This document shows positions 1 through 14,643 of a stretch of DNA of 64,000 nucleotides, piece by piece. Source of the DNA: Punctularia strigosozonata HHB-11173 SS5 (taxonomy: Eukaryota; Basidiomycota; Agaricomycetes; Corticiales; Punctulariaceae). Under the pieces are notes generated by a model, which had not been told where the DNA came from, did not search any database, and saw only the letters and a list, made by a program, of their open reading frames with translations. Both the position numbers and the translations under genes were made by a program. Positions within the stretch are counted from its first letter, which is position 1. The number at the start of each line of letters is the position of its first letter. Where the stretch lies: the NCBI RefSeq assembly GCF_000264995.1, contig NW_006767456.1, positions 38,052-102,051 of the forward strand, read 5' to 3'.

Positions 1-1261
1 TTCGACAAGGACGGTGAAGCGATCGACGGTAAGCACGAGCGAAATCTGTCTCGTCCTTCACGAGCCTAAATCATTCGTTCAGGCCTCTTTGACCTTGGAT
101 TCAGCTGGGTGGAAATTGGAAGCGTGACGCCGAAGCCGCAGGTGCATACAATGCCCCGAAGTATGGTGCACGAACCTTACTCACTCTTTCTGATTCTATA
201 GCCTGGAAATCCTCGTCCACGCGTGTTTCACCTCCCAGAAGACGATTCACTCATCAATAGATACGGCTTCCCTTCTCAAGGACATGCAGCAGTAGTCACG
301 CGACTGAGGGCTCGTTCTGTCGACGAAGAGCCTGTCAGCGAAGCCGCGCCCGCATCATTACGACCTGGCTCCCTACTTTCCGTCAACCTCGGCAAAAACA
401 AGGAATCACCACTCGAATCCGTCGACGATTTCGTGAGGGGCGTTCAGGTTTTTGGACCTCATGCGGACGTTTTGGTAATCAACGTGTCCAGTCCCAACAC
501 TCCCGGATTACGGTGAGTCGAAGAGAAGCTGGTGATCGTGATTATTCCTGACTGTTTGTGAAGCAACCTTCAGAAGCGAAGTCATTTGGGTGATCTTCTT
601 GCGGGTGTCGTTCAAGCGCGCAACGACCTGCAGGCGAGTTCATCGCGTAAACCGAAACTTATGCTCAAGCTCTCGCCTGATTTAACGGCGGACGACGTGA
701 GGGAGATCGCGGAGGTCGTCCGCTCCAGTGGTGTGGATGGCGTTATTGTTAGCAATACCACAATCAGCAGGCCGCGGGGCCTTACCCACCGTTCGTCTCC
801 CTTAACGCTGTCACTACGTTCTGTCACTGATGACGACCTCCTTGTCTCCAGCCAATAAGACCGAAGCCGGCGGACTGTCGGGACCGCCTCTCAAACATCT
901 GTCGCTGGCCGTCCTACGCACCCTCCGCTCGAATCTTCCCGAGTCCATACCCATCATCGGCTGCGGCGGCATCACCTCAGGGGCAGACGCGCTGGATTAC
1001 GCCAGAGCCGGAGCGAGCATGGTGCAGATCTACACGCACTTTGGATACGACGGCGTCGGCGCGTGTCGAAGGATCAAAGACGAGCTTTCTGATATCTTGC
1101 GAAGGGAAGGAACCACCTGGAAGGAGGTCGTTAGCAGAGCAACTTCCGAGGCGAGCCTGAAAGCGGATACAAACGAGGCGAAGGAGCAGAGTATGCAGCA
1201 GTTGATAGAGGAGGCCGAAGATCTGCGTAAGCTCTTGGATAATCTCACCGGAAAGCTATAA
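1..1261 (+). CDS. Dihydroorotate dehydrogenase (class 2, mitochondrial), 5' end missing
   Basis: Oxidises dihydroorotate to orotate in pyrimidine synthesis; class 2 enzymes sit on the inner mitochondrial membrane and reduce ubiquinone. The exons read 1-28, 83-141, 202-512, 564-790 and 852-1261. The window edge cuts off the N-terminus, including any targeting peptide. Visible family motifs are [15 protein letters not shown] and [11 protein letters not shown], then [18 protein letters not shown], the substrate-binding [19 protein letters not shown], the FMN-phosphate region [10 protein letters not shown] and ASMVQIYT. The tail after IKDEL is about 60 residues long, acidic and helical, longer than in bacterial enzymes. 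The last intron uses a weak GTTCGT donor. The function is clear; only the missing start is uncertain. Confidence 0.93.
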
Positions 1262-1640
1262 GCCTGTACGAAAAATCTGACATCTTCCTCTCGTTGTGCT
1301 CATGTTCCAATGTCTGCAATAGACGGAAATGTTTGCATAGTGGAACGGTGTCCTACTCCGAGAGCGTATCCACTGAGAATAAACTCAGTGAGACCTACCG
1401 AGTGCGAGAGTAAGCGAATCCAAAAGCGAGCCAGAACTCGAAAGACAGCGATCGAAATCGCGCCTATTCTTGTCATCGGGCGGAACGGCTCCAGTAGTAC
1501 TGAACTTTTACGGCCGTAAGTTTGTCCCGCGTACCCGGGGTCCCTGAACCTGACCTACCAGCCGTAGTGACTAGTTTCGTTTGACTGGGTCTGCAATTGC
1601 AGCCATATTGCCGTGCATAAGGACCCGCAAGATCTATGAA
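1262..1640. other. Intergenic, no gene seen
   Basis: This is the 3' flank of the dihydroorotate dehydrogenase gene. Short open frames exist but none resembles a known family or continues across plausible splice sites. Confidence 0.5.
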
Positions 1641-1742
1641 ATCATCGGTGTGGCTTTGGTATGACATGTACGAACATGACGGCAAGAGGTCTGCATAATA
1701 CATGGAAGCTCAGTACGGTGAGCCTATCCACGGCCCAGCGGC

Positions 1743-2118
1743 GTGACGGTGGATTCCTGCGAGATCCCGAGTTCAACTGCGCTGTCGACGCAAATCTTCG
1801 ACATCTTGAACACGGGGACGTCGCTCTCGTTCATACCCACTCCCGTACGTGCACATCAATCTTCTATTGCTCATATTAAGGCTATTCCTGAACCGCTTGA
1901 CATCGCTTTGGCAGATCGTTCAGGCGGTAATAGAGAAGTTTGTACCAGGTGCGACCGTGCAAGACGTGTTCTTTGTCAGCTGCAACGCTACTGCCCCACA
2001 CTTTGCGGTCATGATCGGCGGCGGCGTCGAGTACGCGATTGAAACGTTATCCGTCCAGAGCCCGCCAAAATTTGCTATTCCAAACGATCGACCATACATC
2101 GTCAACTGGGTATCATAG
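1743..2118 (+). pseudogene. Aspartic peptidase (A1) C-lobe fragment
   Basis: Two exons join at a GTACGT donor near 1848 and an acceptor near 1914. They give a segment resembling the C-terminal half of pepsin-like aspartic peptidases: EIPSSTALSTQ, then an LNTGTS motif where DTGTS is expected, then a FVSCNATAPHFAVMIGG block like the family's conserved Cys-containing strand. No N-terminal lobe with a first DTGS is visible upstream, so only half a bilobal enzyme is present. The catalytic Asp of the second motif reads as Asn. It ends tail-to-tail against the minus-strand gene at 2113, overlapping it by a few bases. I read it as a decayed copy; the family call itself is tentative. Confidence 0.4.
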
Positions 2119-3339
2119 TATAGTAAAATAATCGTCTTCGCCATCGAGCTCCTCGTGACTATGCACCATCTAACCCGAGTGAAGGCAGGGTTAGCAGGGT
2201 TCCTGAATGACATGCGGTGAAGCATACCCAATGGGAAATGATCGCGGAAATCACAGAGACTGCCTCTCCTGAGATTCTTGACGATAATCCCGTGATAAGG
2301 AGCTCCTTGGATTGGAAGTAGCTGCCACCTCCGTTGTCGCTGAGTTTAAGGATGATGAATATCCATGTATGCCCATTCGTCAGGACACCGCGAATTATAG
2401 GTTTCCTGAGTAAAAGTAATGATGAAAATAGCATCGCACAAGAATGCAAGACTTGATTGACCTTGCGGTCCTTGCGCACGCTAACATCTCCCCGACAGCT
2501 TGCGGTACGTGGTGTTGAAGGAGCTGGTTGGGACCTTTGGCTTCAGAAACAAACAAGGCAGACTCGTCATTCTTCAAGTGCTGCAAGAAAGGGTGTCGCA
2601 AGTATATATCTGCAGGATGTTGAGTACAAGCGTTCAGACGACGGACAAAGGAAACGTACGGGCTTTTCGAGCGGGCATCACTATAGCTGTCCAAACTACG
2701 TATCCGGAGAGTGTGTGGGCACTTGTGTTACTGACGGTGACGGATGGGACGACTTGTTCAACGCTCAACACCATCTTCGAGCCACTCGAGATCATGACAG
2801 CGACACGGTAAAAGAAGGCATTGATCCACAGACGTGCTGCAGCTTCATTCTGAGCGACAATTATCCGTCAATGTGGTTCTAACGAAGGCATGACGAGAAC
2901 GTACTGTTCGTGGAACGAGACCCTCCAGAAACTGAAGATGACGGCAGAGCATATCAGACGACCAGATGGAATCTGCTCCAAGAGCATCTGTCTGGACCGC
3001 ACGAGGAATTGCGTTGGGCTTCAATTCGAGCAGTCCGGAGGCGGAGATGCCCAGCTTGTCCAAATGATCCTGGGTCATGTTGGAAAACGAATAGCTCGTA
3101 GCGTGCATGCCATCAATCATACGAACCTGTGGGCCATCAGCCTTCGATTGCAGCATCTTTAGAATGTCATCCAACTGATGGAGTTCCGCCGTGTCGTCGA
3201 ACGTGGCCTCAAGCTCTGGATCGTCCCTGTTCACCGCCTGCTCCTCTCGCGACTTGTCCACCAACGCTTGAATTGCGTCCACAGCCCTGGCGAGCTCGAC
3301 ACCAGTCAAACCAGATCTTCTGGGTCGTTTTGCGGGCAT
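2113..3339 (-). CDS. Uncharacterised basidiomycete protein with PD-(D/E)XK-like core
   Basis: Five exons (3339-2905, 2849-2660, 2609-2462, 2405-2228, 2169-2113) join in phase to give 335 residues; every junction is GT-AG. The N-terminal 100 residues are charged and helical, starting MPAKRPRRSG, which could be a nuclear signal. The C-terminal half has the order of motifs of a large mushroom-specific family: NEAAARLWINAFFYRVA, then ALFVSEAKG, then HHVPQAVGEML, then RGVLTNGHTWIFIILKL. The E-x-K of SEAKG followed by a Q-x3-E helix is what a restriction-endonuclease-like fold shows, so a nuclease-like or nuclease-derived domain is my inference. No function is known to me. Gene structure is well supported; the biochemical role is not. 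Confidence 0.75.
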
Positions 3340-3978
3340 TGTCGAAGAGACAGTGTCACTAGCGGCAAAAGGGATGACGAGGATCTGAGCAAGGGGGTGG
3401 TGGTGGTCTTAAGAGTCGCCTGAGCCCGCGCCACAAGCGGCAAGCCTGTCGTGCAATTCGCCGCCGAACTCAACCTACTTCCCGTTCAATTTGGATACTT
3501 CATATGACGATGTTCATGTATAGTACAGCAATTTGCCTTGAAGGCAAAGCGTATGTATGTACAGGGGTGAAAGCGGCAGTAGGGACAAGTACGGAACGAG
3601 AAAAGCATGAGGAAATCGCGGCGGCCAAATGCAAGAGAGCCTCCCCATGCCGCCACCGCACGTAGAAGATGTAAGGTCCAATGGAGCAGACGGGCATGCG
3701 TGGGTTATGCACAACAATGAGATAATCCAATATAAAAAGGAAGATGAGCGACGAACTAGGGAGGGCGCGACAGCCAGCCACGGCGCCTCAGGCGTAGATT
3801 ATTCTGATACGATGAGGATGGGGAGGAGAGATGAAGGGGAGCTGGACGTGGGATAGCGCGGCGGAGAATGATAGTAATACGGATGGTACAACCCTGCAGA
3901 GAGTAAACGTCAGTCGGCGTAACTGCATGATGAAAGCACGCGGGACGTACCGAACATCTAAGGACGACAGCGGGACAA
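3340..3978. other. Intergenic, promoter of 2113-3339 gene and G-alpha 3' flank
   Basis: No coding segment is supported. It should carry the upstream region of the minus-strand gene ending at 3339 and the 3' untranslated region of the G-alpha gene. Confidence 0.5.
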
Positions 3979-6091
3979 CTACAAGATGCCTGAATCCTTC
4001 AATGCGTTCTGTAATATTGTCTCCTTCACGGCCGCGAAGACCAGACGGATGTTGCTGGTATCGGTCGCCTGCGTGAGGTGCGGGTAGACGCTGAGCCGCG
4101 CACGGTTGGTCTGCATAAATCGCCAAAGGATGTACTTCGCGGCCTTGTTGATGTCAGGACCGCCCGTGTATTCGGGAAAGTATCGCTCCAGTGGCACCTA
4201 GGACGAGGTCAGAAATGAAAGTTTGTGATATCAGAGTGGGATAACCACCTTGGTGATTTTTTGCCGGAAGACGTCTATCTTATTCAGAAACAAGACGATC
4301 GATGTACGAAGAAACCATCGCGAGTTGATGACGGAGTCGAAGAGAACCAACGACTCGACCATCCGGTTCTGTGGCAGGGGGATGCTGAGTTGGAAGATAT
4401 AGAAGGGAAAACGTTCGACGCACCTGGTTGTTGGCCTCTAATAGACCTTGGTCGTACTCGCTCAAAGCAGTGCAGAAGATGATACTTGTTACGCTTTCAA
4501 AGCAGTGGATCCATTTTTTCCGCTCTGATCGTTGACCGCCGACGTCAAACATGTGTATTCTTCGATGATCGGATTAGGGGCGGTTGGCAAGTGGTGGAAA
4601 GGCAGCAAGTCACGCACGATAGCTGGCCCATGTTGAACCGCGTTTCACTGATGCCCGTGCTCTTTGCTCGTGCACGTAAGACGTCGGCAACGACAGGTAT
4701 GTATTGAGGATTGCCTATTCGTAACGCCTCGTTGAAGAAGCTAAACGTCGACGCGAGTTAGCATCAAGGCACAAGGATTAAATTCAATTACTCACTAGCT
4801 TGCCGAGTCCATGAGGTAGAACTCGGATCCACGATCCATGATCTTGGCTATGATGGGATCCTATACGCGTACGATTAGATCACGAAACGCAGAGTAACCA
4901 CGACGAAACGTCGGTTCAGAGCGGGAGAGTATCTACTCACCTGCCACAGTTGGTGGATCGCTTCAGCCAAACCTTCAGGCAGGACGTACGAAGCCGCAGC
5001 AGGATTCGGAGCGGGCCTATCACGCATACAGTCAGCGCTGCACTGTGGCACGTATATATCCACGACGACCTACATTGCGCTCGACGGAACAGGAAGAGAC
5101 GCTACGGGAAAATCGGCTATCTTGTCTGCGTTTGGCTGCGGCGATGGGTCGTCAGCAAGGGAAATCATACGTGAGTTAAGGCTGCGCACTCGATTATGAG
5201 GGAGGACGCAGTCAACGCCGAGTTTTCGCATCTCAAAAACTATCGCCTGCGCTGAGTCAACTAGATTCCGGTAGATGATGGGCTGAGGACGGTAAATCAG
5301 CGTTCAGTCCAGTGGAAGGGGGAAACGTTGGCTAAAAGGCGGATATATGCACCTTGAACGCGATGAGTTCGTCCCTGTCAAACCCCTCTTTATGTATTAT
5401 CTTCATTTGCTTCACAATTGTCGTCTTTCCGGACTCGCCAGAGCCTGTGAGTGCTCAGCGTTAGCGAACGGGTTCCTGGGGGCATACGAGATCGAAAACG
5501 GAGCGGTAAGGTGGCTAGAGGCGGCTGGATGAAGAGATGGCAGCGAGCGATTCTATGCAAGCTCTTTCAAGCGTTTCGATCGCCATGCAATTGTCGGTAG
5601 ATGCGGAAGCGAGGTTTCGGGCGGCAGAGGTGTGCAGTGCGGAATATCCGCTCGACCATGATCGCATGCACGCGCATGCTGTGAAATTTTGATGTTGGAC
5701 AACTTGATTAATCGGCATACAAGACCGGACTGTGCGACCGAGGGGTGAGGGCGACCTCGCGCGGTGTTGAGAGTTTCTGAATCCCGGCGCAGGCAGGCGA
5801 TCATGAAGAGCGGAACATATGCCTTGTCTTCCAATGTCTTCCAGATATGCTGACGTTCCCAGTGGTTCGTTGCCCCTCCGCATCCCTGGTCACTGTCCGA
5901 CCTCGCCCAGCAGCCACACCACCTCCAGCCACAGGGGGAAGAGAGAGAAACGAAAGAAGGGGTAGCTTACCTAGCAGAAGAATCTTGCATTCTTTCCTAA
6001 ACTTCCTCGAGTCCTCCTCTATTTGTTTGTCGATATCGGCGGAGCGCTGCTTCGCGGCGATCTCGTCTTGGGAGGAGACGCAGTTACCCAT
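3979..6091 (-). CDS. Heterotrimeric G protein alpha subunit
   Basis: GTP-binding switch coupling 7TM receptors to cAMP or MAPK signalling at the plasma membrane. At least eight exons are read on the minus strand. The protein starts [10 protein letters not shown], giving Gly2 for N-myristoylation and Cys4 for palmitoylation. G1 is GSGESGKTT, split by an intron. The switch I region is [13 protein letters not shown], with the Arg and Thr present. Switch II/G3 is [13 protein letters not shown]4 is LNKIDVF and G5 is TQATDT. The C-terminus is KDSGIL; its fourth-from-last residue is Ser, not Cys, so there is no pertussis-toxin target Cys. All nucleotide-binding motifs are intact. Length and motifs fit a full fungal G-alpha of about 350 residues. 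Which fungal subgroup it belongs to cannot be settled by eye. Confidence 0.95.
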
Positions 6092-7757
6092 GGTTGGGTG
6101 GGGAGAGATGCGTCAGGTCGGTCGTCGTGTCGGAATCGGGTCGTATCGTATGTTATGAATGAGATGGCAAGCGTTGGCGAAGCGCAAGGCGAGCGGAGGA
6201 GGGTAGAGCGGGGTGACCGATTCCGGAGAGAAGGAAGGGTAGTGTGGGACGAGCACAAGGAGAAGTTGATGATGTCAAGAAGATGACTTTAGACGGTGGG
6301 GGCTCTGATGGAGTCGAGTGGGAGCGCTGCAAGCGTATCCGCGTAGGGAACAAGGGCGACGTTGCGCTCAGCTACCGCCTCACCAGCGCCGGCGACGAAC
6401 ACGCACAGGGAACAATGCACGGGCGGGACCTGAAGGTGCTGACTAATCAGTGGTGGCGGTGCACCTTCCTTATGCGCACAAATGAGCACCATATCCGGTA
6501 ATATCCTGTTGCCAGCCACCCCCGGCCGGCTCGGCAACACCACAGCGTCAGCACCCAGCGGGTCCCGCTCACACGCACCTAGGCCCTTCGCTGTCCGGAC
6601 AACAAATGAATCTTGTCTCCGCCGCAACAGATCCTTCGTGACATATTGTCTGGACAGGTCAGCCTAAATGGACTGCTTGGAACGCAGTCATCGTTGATAC
6701 CTCATCGTGACCGGGACAGGCACCCTCCTCATCTGCCCTTGACGGATTCTCAGCGACATGTGCTCCAGACTTCTTCTAATGCTTGATTATGCATGAAAGC
6801 ATGACCGCTGGAGTCGCCCGTTCGAGGCTCAACATTCGATGGCACACCCGTTCGCGGCCCATTAATCGAAGGTAACGCGCTGCCTAGTATTTGATCCCCA
6901 ACATGAACGTCTGTCCTTGGACTGCATGACGGAAGCTGTCGAAAGTTCAGAACATGCGTAGAATGCTGACGTCTCACGGCTAACTTGGATCGGCAGAGTC
7001 GCGACATCGTACCGAAGCTATGTCGATGTCGTCTGTATTTACCTCCTCTACTCGCTGGCCCGATCGCAGCTTCGGCACGTCGTCCGATCGTGTTATTCCG
7101 AACCCGTCTTATGCCACGACAGTCGCCGCGGTCGACATGTCACCTCACCCAGTCCTTAGAAGTTGCGGCGTATGTATGCGATATCGCATTTCGGATGCAA
7201 TATGGACTTACCGCGCTCCATCCCTGTCGTCCTCTGTCGTCCTGAAACCAGTCTCAGACCGGACGTTCATGAATCATTACGGGATGTGACACGACGGTGG
7301 GCGAGCGCACGGCATGCGCAGCATCGAGGCCATCTCTTCTCGTTCGCATTCCACAGACACAGTTGCCGTAACTATTCATCTAACACGTTGCTACTCCTGT
7401 TCGAGGGTAGTGTGCGTATATATGTATCGCGAAACAAATGGTACATGTTTCAAGATCTGAGCTTAGATTCGAGCGGACTTGTTCGACTGTACGTAAGTTT
7501 ACGCGCTGCCAGTATATAGTTCCAACCGAGCTGTTTGAGTCCGCTTCTGATAACTTACGCTTGCTACTTATGTCGTGTATTTTCAATCTGAAGGCGTGCT
7601 TCAGGGACATGTGCCCAAGTATCGAGACTTTGGAGATGTTGACGTCGACTCGGTACCGTCGATTCCGTCGCAGCGCCATAGCTGCCATTGCGTCACACTC
7701 CAGTTCCTCTAACCCTAACCCACGTATACTCCTTGCACCAGAACGACAGTCATACAC
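6092..7757. other. Divergent intergenic region between G-alpha and DSK2
   Basis: About 1.7 kb separates the starts of two divergently transcribed genes. No reading frame here resembles a protein family. The first 250 bases next to the G-alpha start are purine-rich on the plus strand (pyrimidine-rich in the transcript), as is common in fungal promoters. Confidence 0.5.
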
Positions 7758-9611
7758 ATGGCGGAAGCAAACCCTCCTTCCGAGATACAGATCAACGTGA
7801 AAGGTTCGTTCTTTGCGATGCCCTGAGCGGTCGTAGCTAACCAGTTGCGCCAGGTCCCTCCGAGCTCAAACTTCAAATTACCATTTCCACCGATAAGACC
7901 GTCGGCGATCTCAAGCAGGCCATTGCGCACAAGTCTGATGTCGAGGCTGACAGGCAACGACTGATCTACTCTGGGCGCGTCCTCAAGGTGAGCTAGCCCA
8001 CTTTGCGCGCAAGATTCATGCATTGATGGGGAGACTTCAATGGCGTAGGATGAGGACGTGTTGTCAACCTACAAGATCCAGAGCGGCCACACCATACACA
8101 TGGTGAAAGGAGCGGCCCGAAGTGCTGGAGGTACTTCAGGTACGTTTCTCTCTGTGATTATGACGCCGCGCTTCAACTTGAAACGCCCTTAGCTTCGACG
8201 TCTACAGGCGCAGCGCCTACACCCGCGCCGCTTCCGACGATGCAAGCTGGTCAGAACGTGCACGATCCTCTCACGCAGCTGAATGGTCATCTTGGATTTG
8301 GCAATATGGCGGTAGCTGGGTTGAATCCGTTCGCCGACATGGGCCTCAATCCAAACGATCCGAACATGGTGCGTCCCTACCGCATCACCATCGTCCCCCT
8401 CTGCGCCCCTCGATGCACACTTTGAGTGTTTATTGATCGTGTTTGTCTGACGGTCTAGATTCAAACCATGATGAATTCGCCGCAATTTCTTCAGCAAATG
8501 AGCTCTGTCATGTCCAACCCACAAGTCATCGATCAAGTGAGCATCGACCTTGCCCGCCTCGTCTGGTCGCGTCGTCGACCAACGCGTCCTAACTCGTTCC
8601 GCAGATCATTGCCATGAACCCGCAACTTGCGGCGATGGGACCGCAAGTTCGCGCCATGTTCCAAAACGAGCGGTTCCGCCAGTTGATGTATGCTCGAGGG
8701 TCTTCTATATGTCATCCTGTGCTGAAAAATCTGCAGGTCGAATCCTGAATCCCTGCGGGCCGTCATGCAAATGTCGCAACTGATGCAGGACAGTGGTGTG
8801 GCGCCTCCCGGCGCTGGTTCGCCGTTTGGCGGATTGGGTGGCGGCATGTTCGGTGGTGGGCGCTGTGTCTTCTCATACTCACTGTACGCTCGCATTAATT
8901 GTTATCACTTTATATAGCCGGTGCTAGCAGTTTCCCCGCGCCAGGTGTACCGAACGCTGGCGCCGCGCCCGCTGCTGGGACCGAGACTCAAGCAGGGTCA
9001 ACCGCCTTTAGCACCACGCCTGCTCCCGGCGGCACATCCTCAACGAGCCCTGCATCATCTGCCGCTCCTGGTTCTCCTCCTGTCAATCCGTTCGCTGCAC
9101 TAGGAGGAGGTGCCGGTGCCGGAGGCCTGTTCAATCCCGAAATGTTGCAACAGATGCAAACATTGTTCGGCGCTGGAGGTATGTATATATATATATATGA
9201 CTGCTGCCGCCCGAGAATCCCGCTCCATGCCCGCATTCTCGACCTTCTTCGGCGTCTTTTATGTCTTCCATGACCCCACTCTGATGATCGCATGCTAGGT
9301 GGTGCCGGCGGCTTGGGCGGCTTGGGCGGTCTCGGGGCCGGTGGGCTGGGAAGCTGGGGAGCGGGCCTAGGGGCCGGTGCACCTCCAGCCCCTGCAGATG
9401 CGCGACCGCCAGAGGAGCGTTTCCAGGTGCAACTGCAGGTCCGCACATTTTTTTTCGGTCTCGTGCAGCCTATCTGAAATACTACATGTTTCCGCAGCAA
9501 CTTCAGGACATGGGATTCACCAACGCTGCCCAGAACGTGCGCGCTCTGCTCGCTACCGGCGGCAATGTCCACGCAGCGATAGAGTACATTCTCAATGGAG
9601 GTGGTCTCTGA
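7758..9611 (+). CDS. DSK2: Ubiquilin/Dsk2 ubiquitin shuttle receptor
   Basis: Carries polyubiquitinated clients to the proteasome through an N-terminal ubiquitin-like (UBL) domain and a C-terminal UBA domain. The UBL begins at MAEANPPSEIQINVK and runs to GHTIHMVKG across two introns, with DKTVGDLKQAI and RLIYSGRVLKDE visible. The middle has Sti1-like helices: FADMGLNP, MMNSPQFLQQMSSVMSNP, NPQLAAMGPQVRAMFQNE, then NPESLRAVMQMSQLMQ. These are followed by Pro/Ala- and Gly-Leu-rich linkers. The UBA is QLQDMGFTNAAQNVRALLATG, ending AIEYILNGGGL. About nine short introns are present; one near 9181 carries a TA dinucleotide run. Order and spacing match the whole family, so this looks complete. Confidence 0.95.
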
Positions 9612-10466
9612 GCTTTGCAATGTGGACCCCTCCGGGGATAGTGTCAATCCTAGTTGCGAGAATGAAGCTATTTGTGTTGTAGGACAGGAAGGAGACTATT
9701 AACGTGGTGGTGCTGACAATGGGGCTGAAAATATAGTATCATCCTTGCATCCTCCACTTTCCCATTGGTTTCTAGTCTGGATGCCTCGGGTTGTTCACGG
9801 TGCGTTGTCTGCGTGTCGGTTGCATCCTCCTCCGGTTCAAGCGAGCGACGGTACGACCGTGATGAACCGGGGCAACGGATGACGTGACTAATCGCTCTCT
9901 TCCCACCCCTCTATCTCGACTCTATCTCAACGCCTTCCGGGCAGCCAGCTTGAATCCTGAAATCATCAGTCAGGCTATGGCGCTGCATATACTGGGATCC
10001 TCGTCGGCTTCCCGTACTTACAGTTGTACCTGCAGCGGAATCTTGCGCGTCCATCCGAAGCCTTAAGTCTTTTCCAACATCCGCGGACGAAAGATATGCT
10101 GGCGCGTTCTCCCACCTCATCATCAAAGAGCAGGACGCTCAGCCGCTCGCCGGTCTCCTTCGGCTCATGGGACTGAATTGAATCGGATGCTATCGTGTTT
10201 CTTCCCGGTTCCGAGAACGTTAACCGGCAGCGCTGCGAATTCCCTCGGTGACTTCGACACCTCTCCGACTCCCTTGCCCGACTCCCGTCCCGTAGCGTCC
10301 CGTGATACGTGGATATGCTGATTACGACGGTGACCCAGCTCAGGTCCGAGTCGGTGCTCCTTTCCCTCATACCACTAGGACAGCCTGCTGCTACGCTCTC
10401 GTACGTCTTCCCGACGAAACTTACCCTTGGCCAACTCCGTATGTGACGACCTTATTGCAGACATGA
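9612..10466. other. Intergenic, nothing certain
   Basis: This is the 3' flank of DSK2 and the promoter of the next gene. A short open stretch around 9990-10140 reads GILVGFPYLQLYLQRNLA in one frame but has no clear start, splice partners or family match. Confidence 0.45.
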
Positions 10467-11747
10467 ATGTCCGCCGGGGAATCGCCGGATGGTCTTGCTG
10501 AGTTTCTTTGGGCCGTGCAAACCATCAACATGAACTGGTGTGCGTTCGGGTGGCTCTGCTTTTGTACGAAGACTTTTACCAATAGCTCATGCGTAACTCG
10601 GTTGCAGTAGCAGCCCTCACGATATCGACATGGAATGTCTGCGTTTACTTTGACCAGGAAGTCGATCGTATATGGTCACTCTCCTGGCGAAGTCCGATGA
10701 AATGGGCTTACTTTTGCACCCGTCATGTTGCCCTGGTATTTCATGTGTACGTCAAAGTTTCGGGCAAACGCTGGCCGTGGTCTTCGAGAGCTAATCTCTC
10801 ATCACGTATAGCCTGCTTGCCTATCAGATTTTCGCTCCGGCCAACGGCACGCTCTTCACTACGTCGCAATGCCGCTCCTGGTTCACTTTCGAGATGCTTG
10901 CTCTTCCCCTGATTATGGCGAGCGTTCAGGTTGTCTTAGCCCTCCGCGGTTCGTCATAATCGTTGAAACATCGAGGAGCTCACGAGCTCCCAAGTGAACT
11001 GCCTTCGCTGAAACGACCATAGTTTGCGCCATCTACAATAACCACCCTTTTGTTGTTGCATCACTTGGAGTCCTCTGGGGCTCGTCGATTATTGCTATAT
11101 TGACCGGAATTGGTGTCTACGTGAACACCACACCAATCGACGATGCCTGTCATACAACCAGTATCTCAGCCTTGAGACATTTGCTGTCTCTATGCATGTT
11201 CGTCGGTTCCACAGCTTCTTGTCTCATCCGCTTACTTTCCTCCCCCTCAGCTTTATACCCATCATCCTGGATACTTATCTCATGGTTCTTACGACAAGGA
11301 AGTTCATATCCGCCCATCGCGAAGGCTGGGGACGTACACCCATTCTGTCACTGGTTGTTCGAGACGGAATATGGGCCTTCGTAGTTCTTTTCCGTGCGTA
11401 CGGGCCTTGCGGACAACCTACTTCGGTGCTCTGATGCTCTTTACGCAAAGTGTGTGCGATGTCCAATCTCCTCACCGGTTTTGTTATCGTTGACTACATC
11501 GGCGTCATATCCTACGGGTAACGTACTCGGCTTTTGTCGAGGTGCCTCTCGTTAACGATATCGTACCAGTTGGACTCTGACGTTTGCATCTTCCGCCGGT
11601 TCACGCGTCATTCTGAACTTGCAATCGTTATCTCCAACCTTGCCTACGACATCGACCTCGCTGTCTAGCGATGGAGACAGACAACAGATTCAGATGTTGA
11701 CGAGCCAAATCATGACTGATCCCGACGACAACGTGACGATGCTCTGA
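10467..11747 (+). CDS. DUF6533 integral membrane protein
   Basis: Member of a mushroom-expanded family of about seven-helix membrane proteins of unknown function. The start MSAGESPDG is chosen because its exon splices in phase (T|TA across the intron ending near 10609) into LAALTISTWNVCVYF. The family signature follows: YFDQEVDRIWSLSW, matching the conserved tLDxEVxxIW. Later segments are LLAYQIFAPANGTLF, VLALR, a helix VASLGVLWGSSIIAIL, FIPIILDTYLMV, the conserved GWGRTPILSLVVRDGIWAF, and a last helix leading to SRVILNLQSL. The short cytosolic tail is acidic, ending DPDDNVTML. Three other DUF6533 genes or pieces lie in this window. Function is unknown. Confidence 0.85.
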
Positions 11748-12140
11748 TTGGCATGCGTGAAGGAAGGGACGCCGCAGTGTTCACAACGTGAACGGACATT
11801 TCGCATTCCTTGTTTAGAAGCTATAGCCATCCATACACGTCCACTCATTTCCGTGATATCCAAATCGTGTTGTTCACAGTAGATCACATTATTACAAATT
11901 GTGTTCAATTCAATCGTTCATACTGGCTTGGTTGACTGGTTCAATGGGATATAGTACTGTCCGTCTATTCATGAGTACACCAGGCCCTCTCATCGGCTGC
12001 GCTTTGATCCTTCCAGGAGCTCTTAGATAGCCACACAACGCCAACCTCACACGTAAAGAATATTCGAAGTGACAAGCACGACGGTCATGTCATTAGACTA
12101 ATATTGGATTAACGTCATAGGGATCCTCGTCTAACTACAC
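11748..12140. other. Intergenic between convergent genes
   Basis: About 390 bases between the stops of the DUF6533 gene and LPD1. No gene seen; presumably both 3' untranslated regions. Confidence 0.55.
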
Positions 12141-14259
<2,119 letters not shown>

Positions 14260-14643
14260 GTTGGCGCGAAGAAATACCAGCTAAGCGTAGCCAGAAAACA
14301 GATGCGGTATATGCAAGACGGCACCCGATAGTGACCGAGCCGACGGCGAAAGGGGAGGACGACGATGATGACCAACGAGTGGTGTACGGTGTCCGTCAGC
14401 GTAAACTAACGAAGTCCAAAATGACCACTCGGGGCGCGCCGCGAGATTCAGGGGCATTGCCATTCCGGGTGCAATCCCGGACGTCCGCTGCCTTCCAGCG
14501 CCTTCCGACCGCAACCGCGCCCGCCCTTGCAGGTAGCAGTGACGTTTATCCCCGTCTAGGAGCTGGCGCGCGCAGCGTCCAACAAACTAACAGATGTACA
14601 AGCGAAGACGAATACAGGGTAATGTACATGAACGGATCTTCCC
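14260..14643. other. Intergenic, LPD1 promoter region
   Basis: Lies between two minus-strand genes. No coding signal is supported. Confidence 0.5.

Noticed and set aside
7711-7721. AACCCTAACCC, telomere-like
   Set aside because: Only about one and a half units inside an ordinary promoter; not a telomere or interstitial array.
9181-9200. TA dinucleotide run
   Set aside because: Simple microsatellite inside a DSK2 intron, no further meaning seen.
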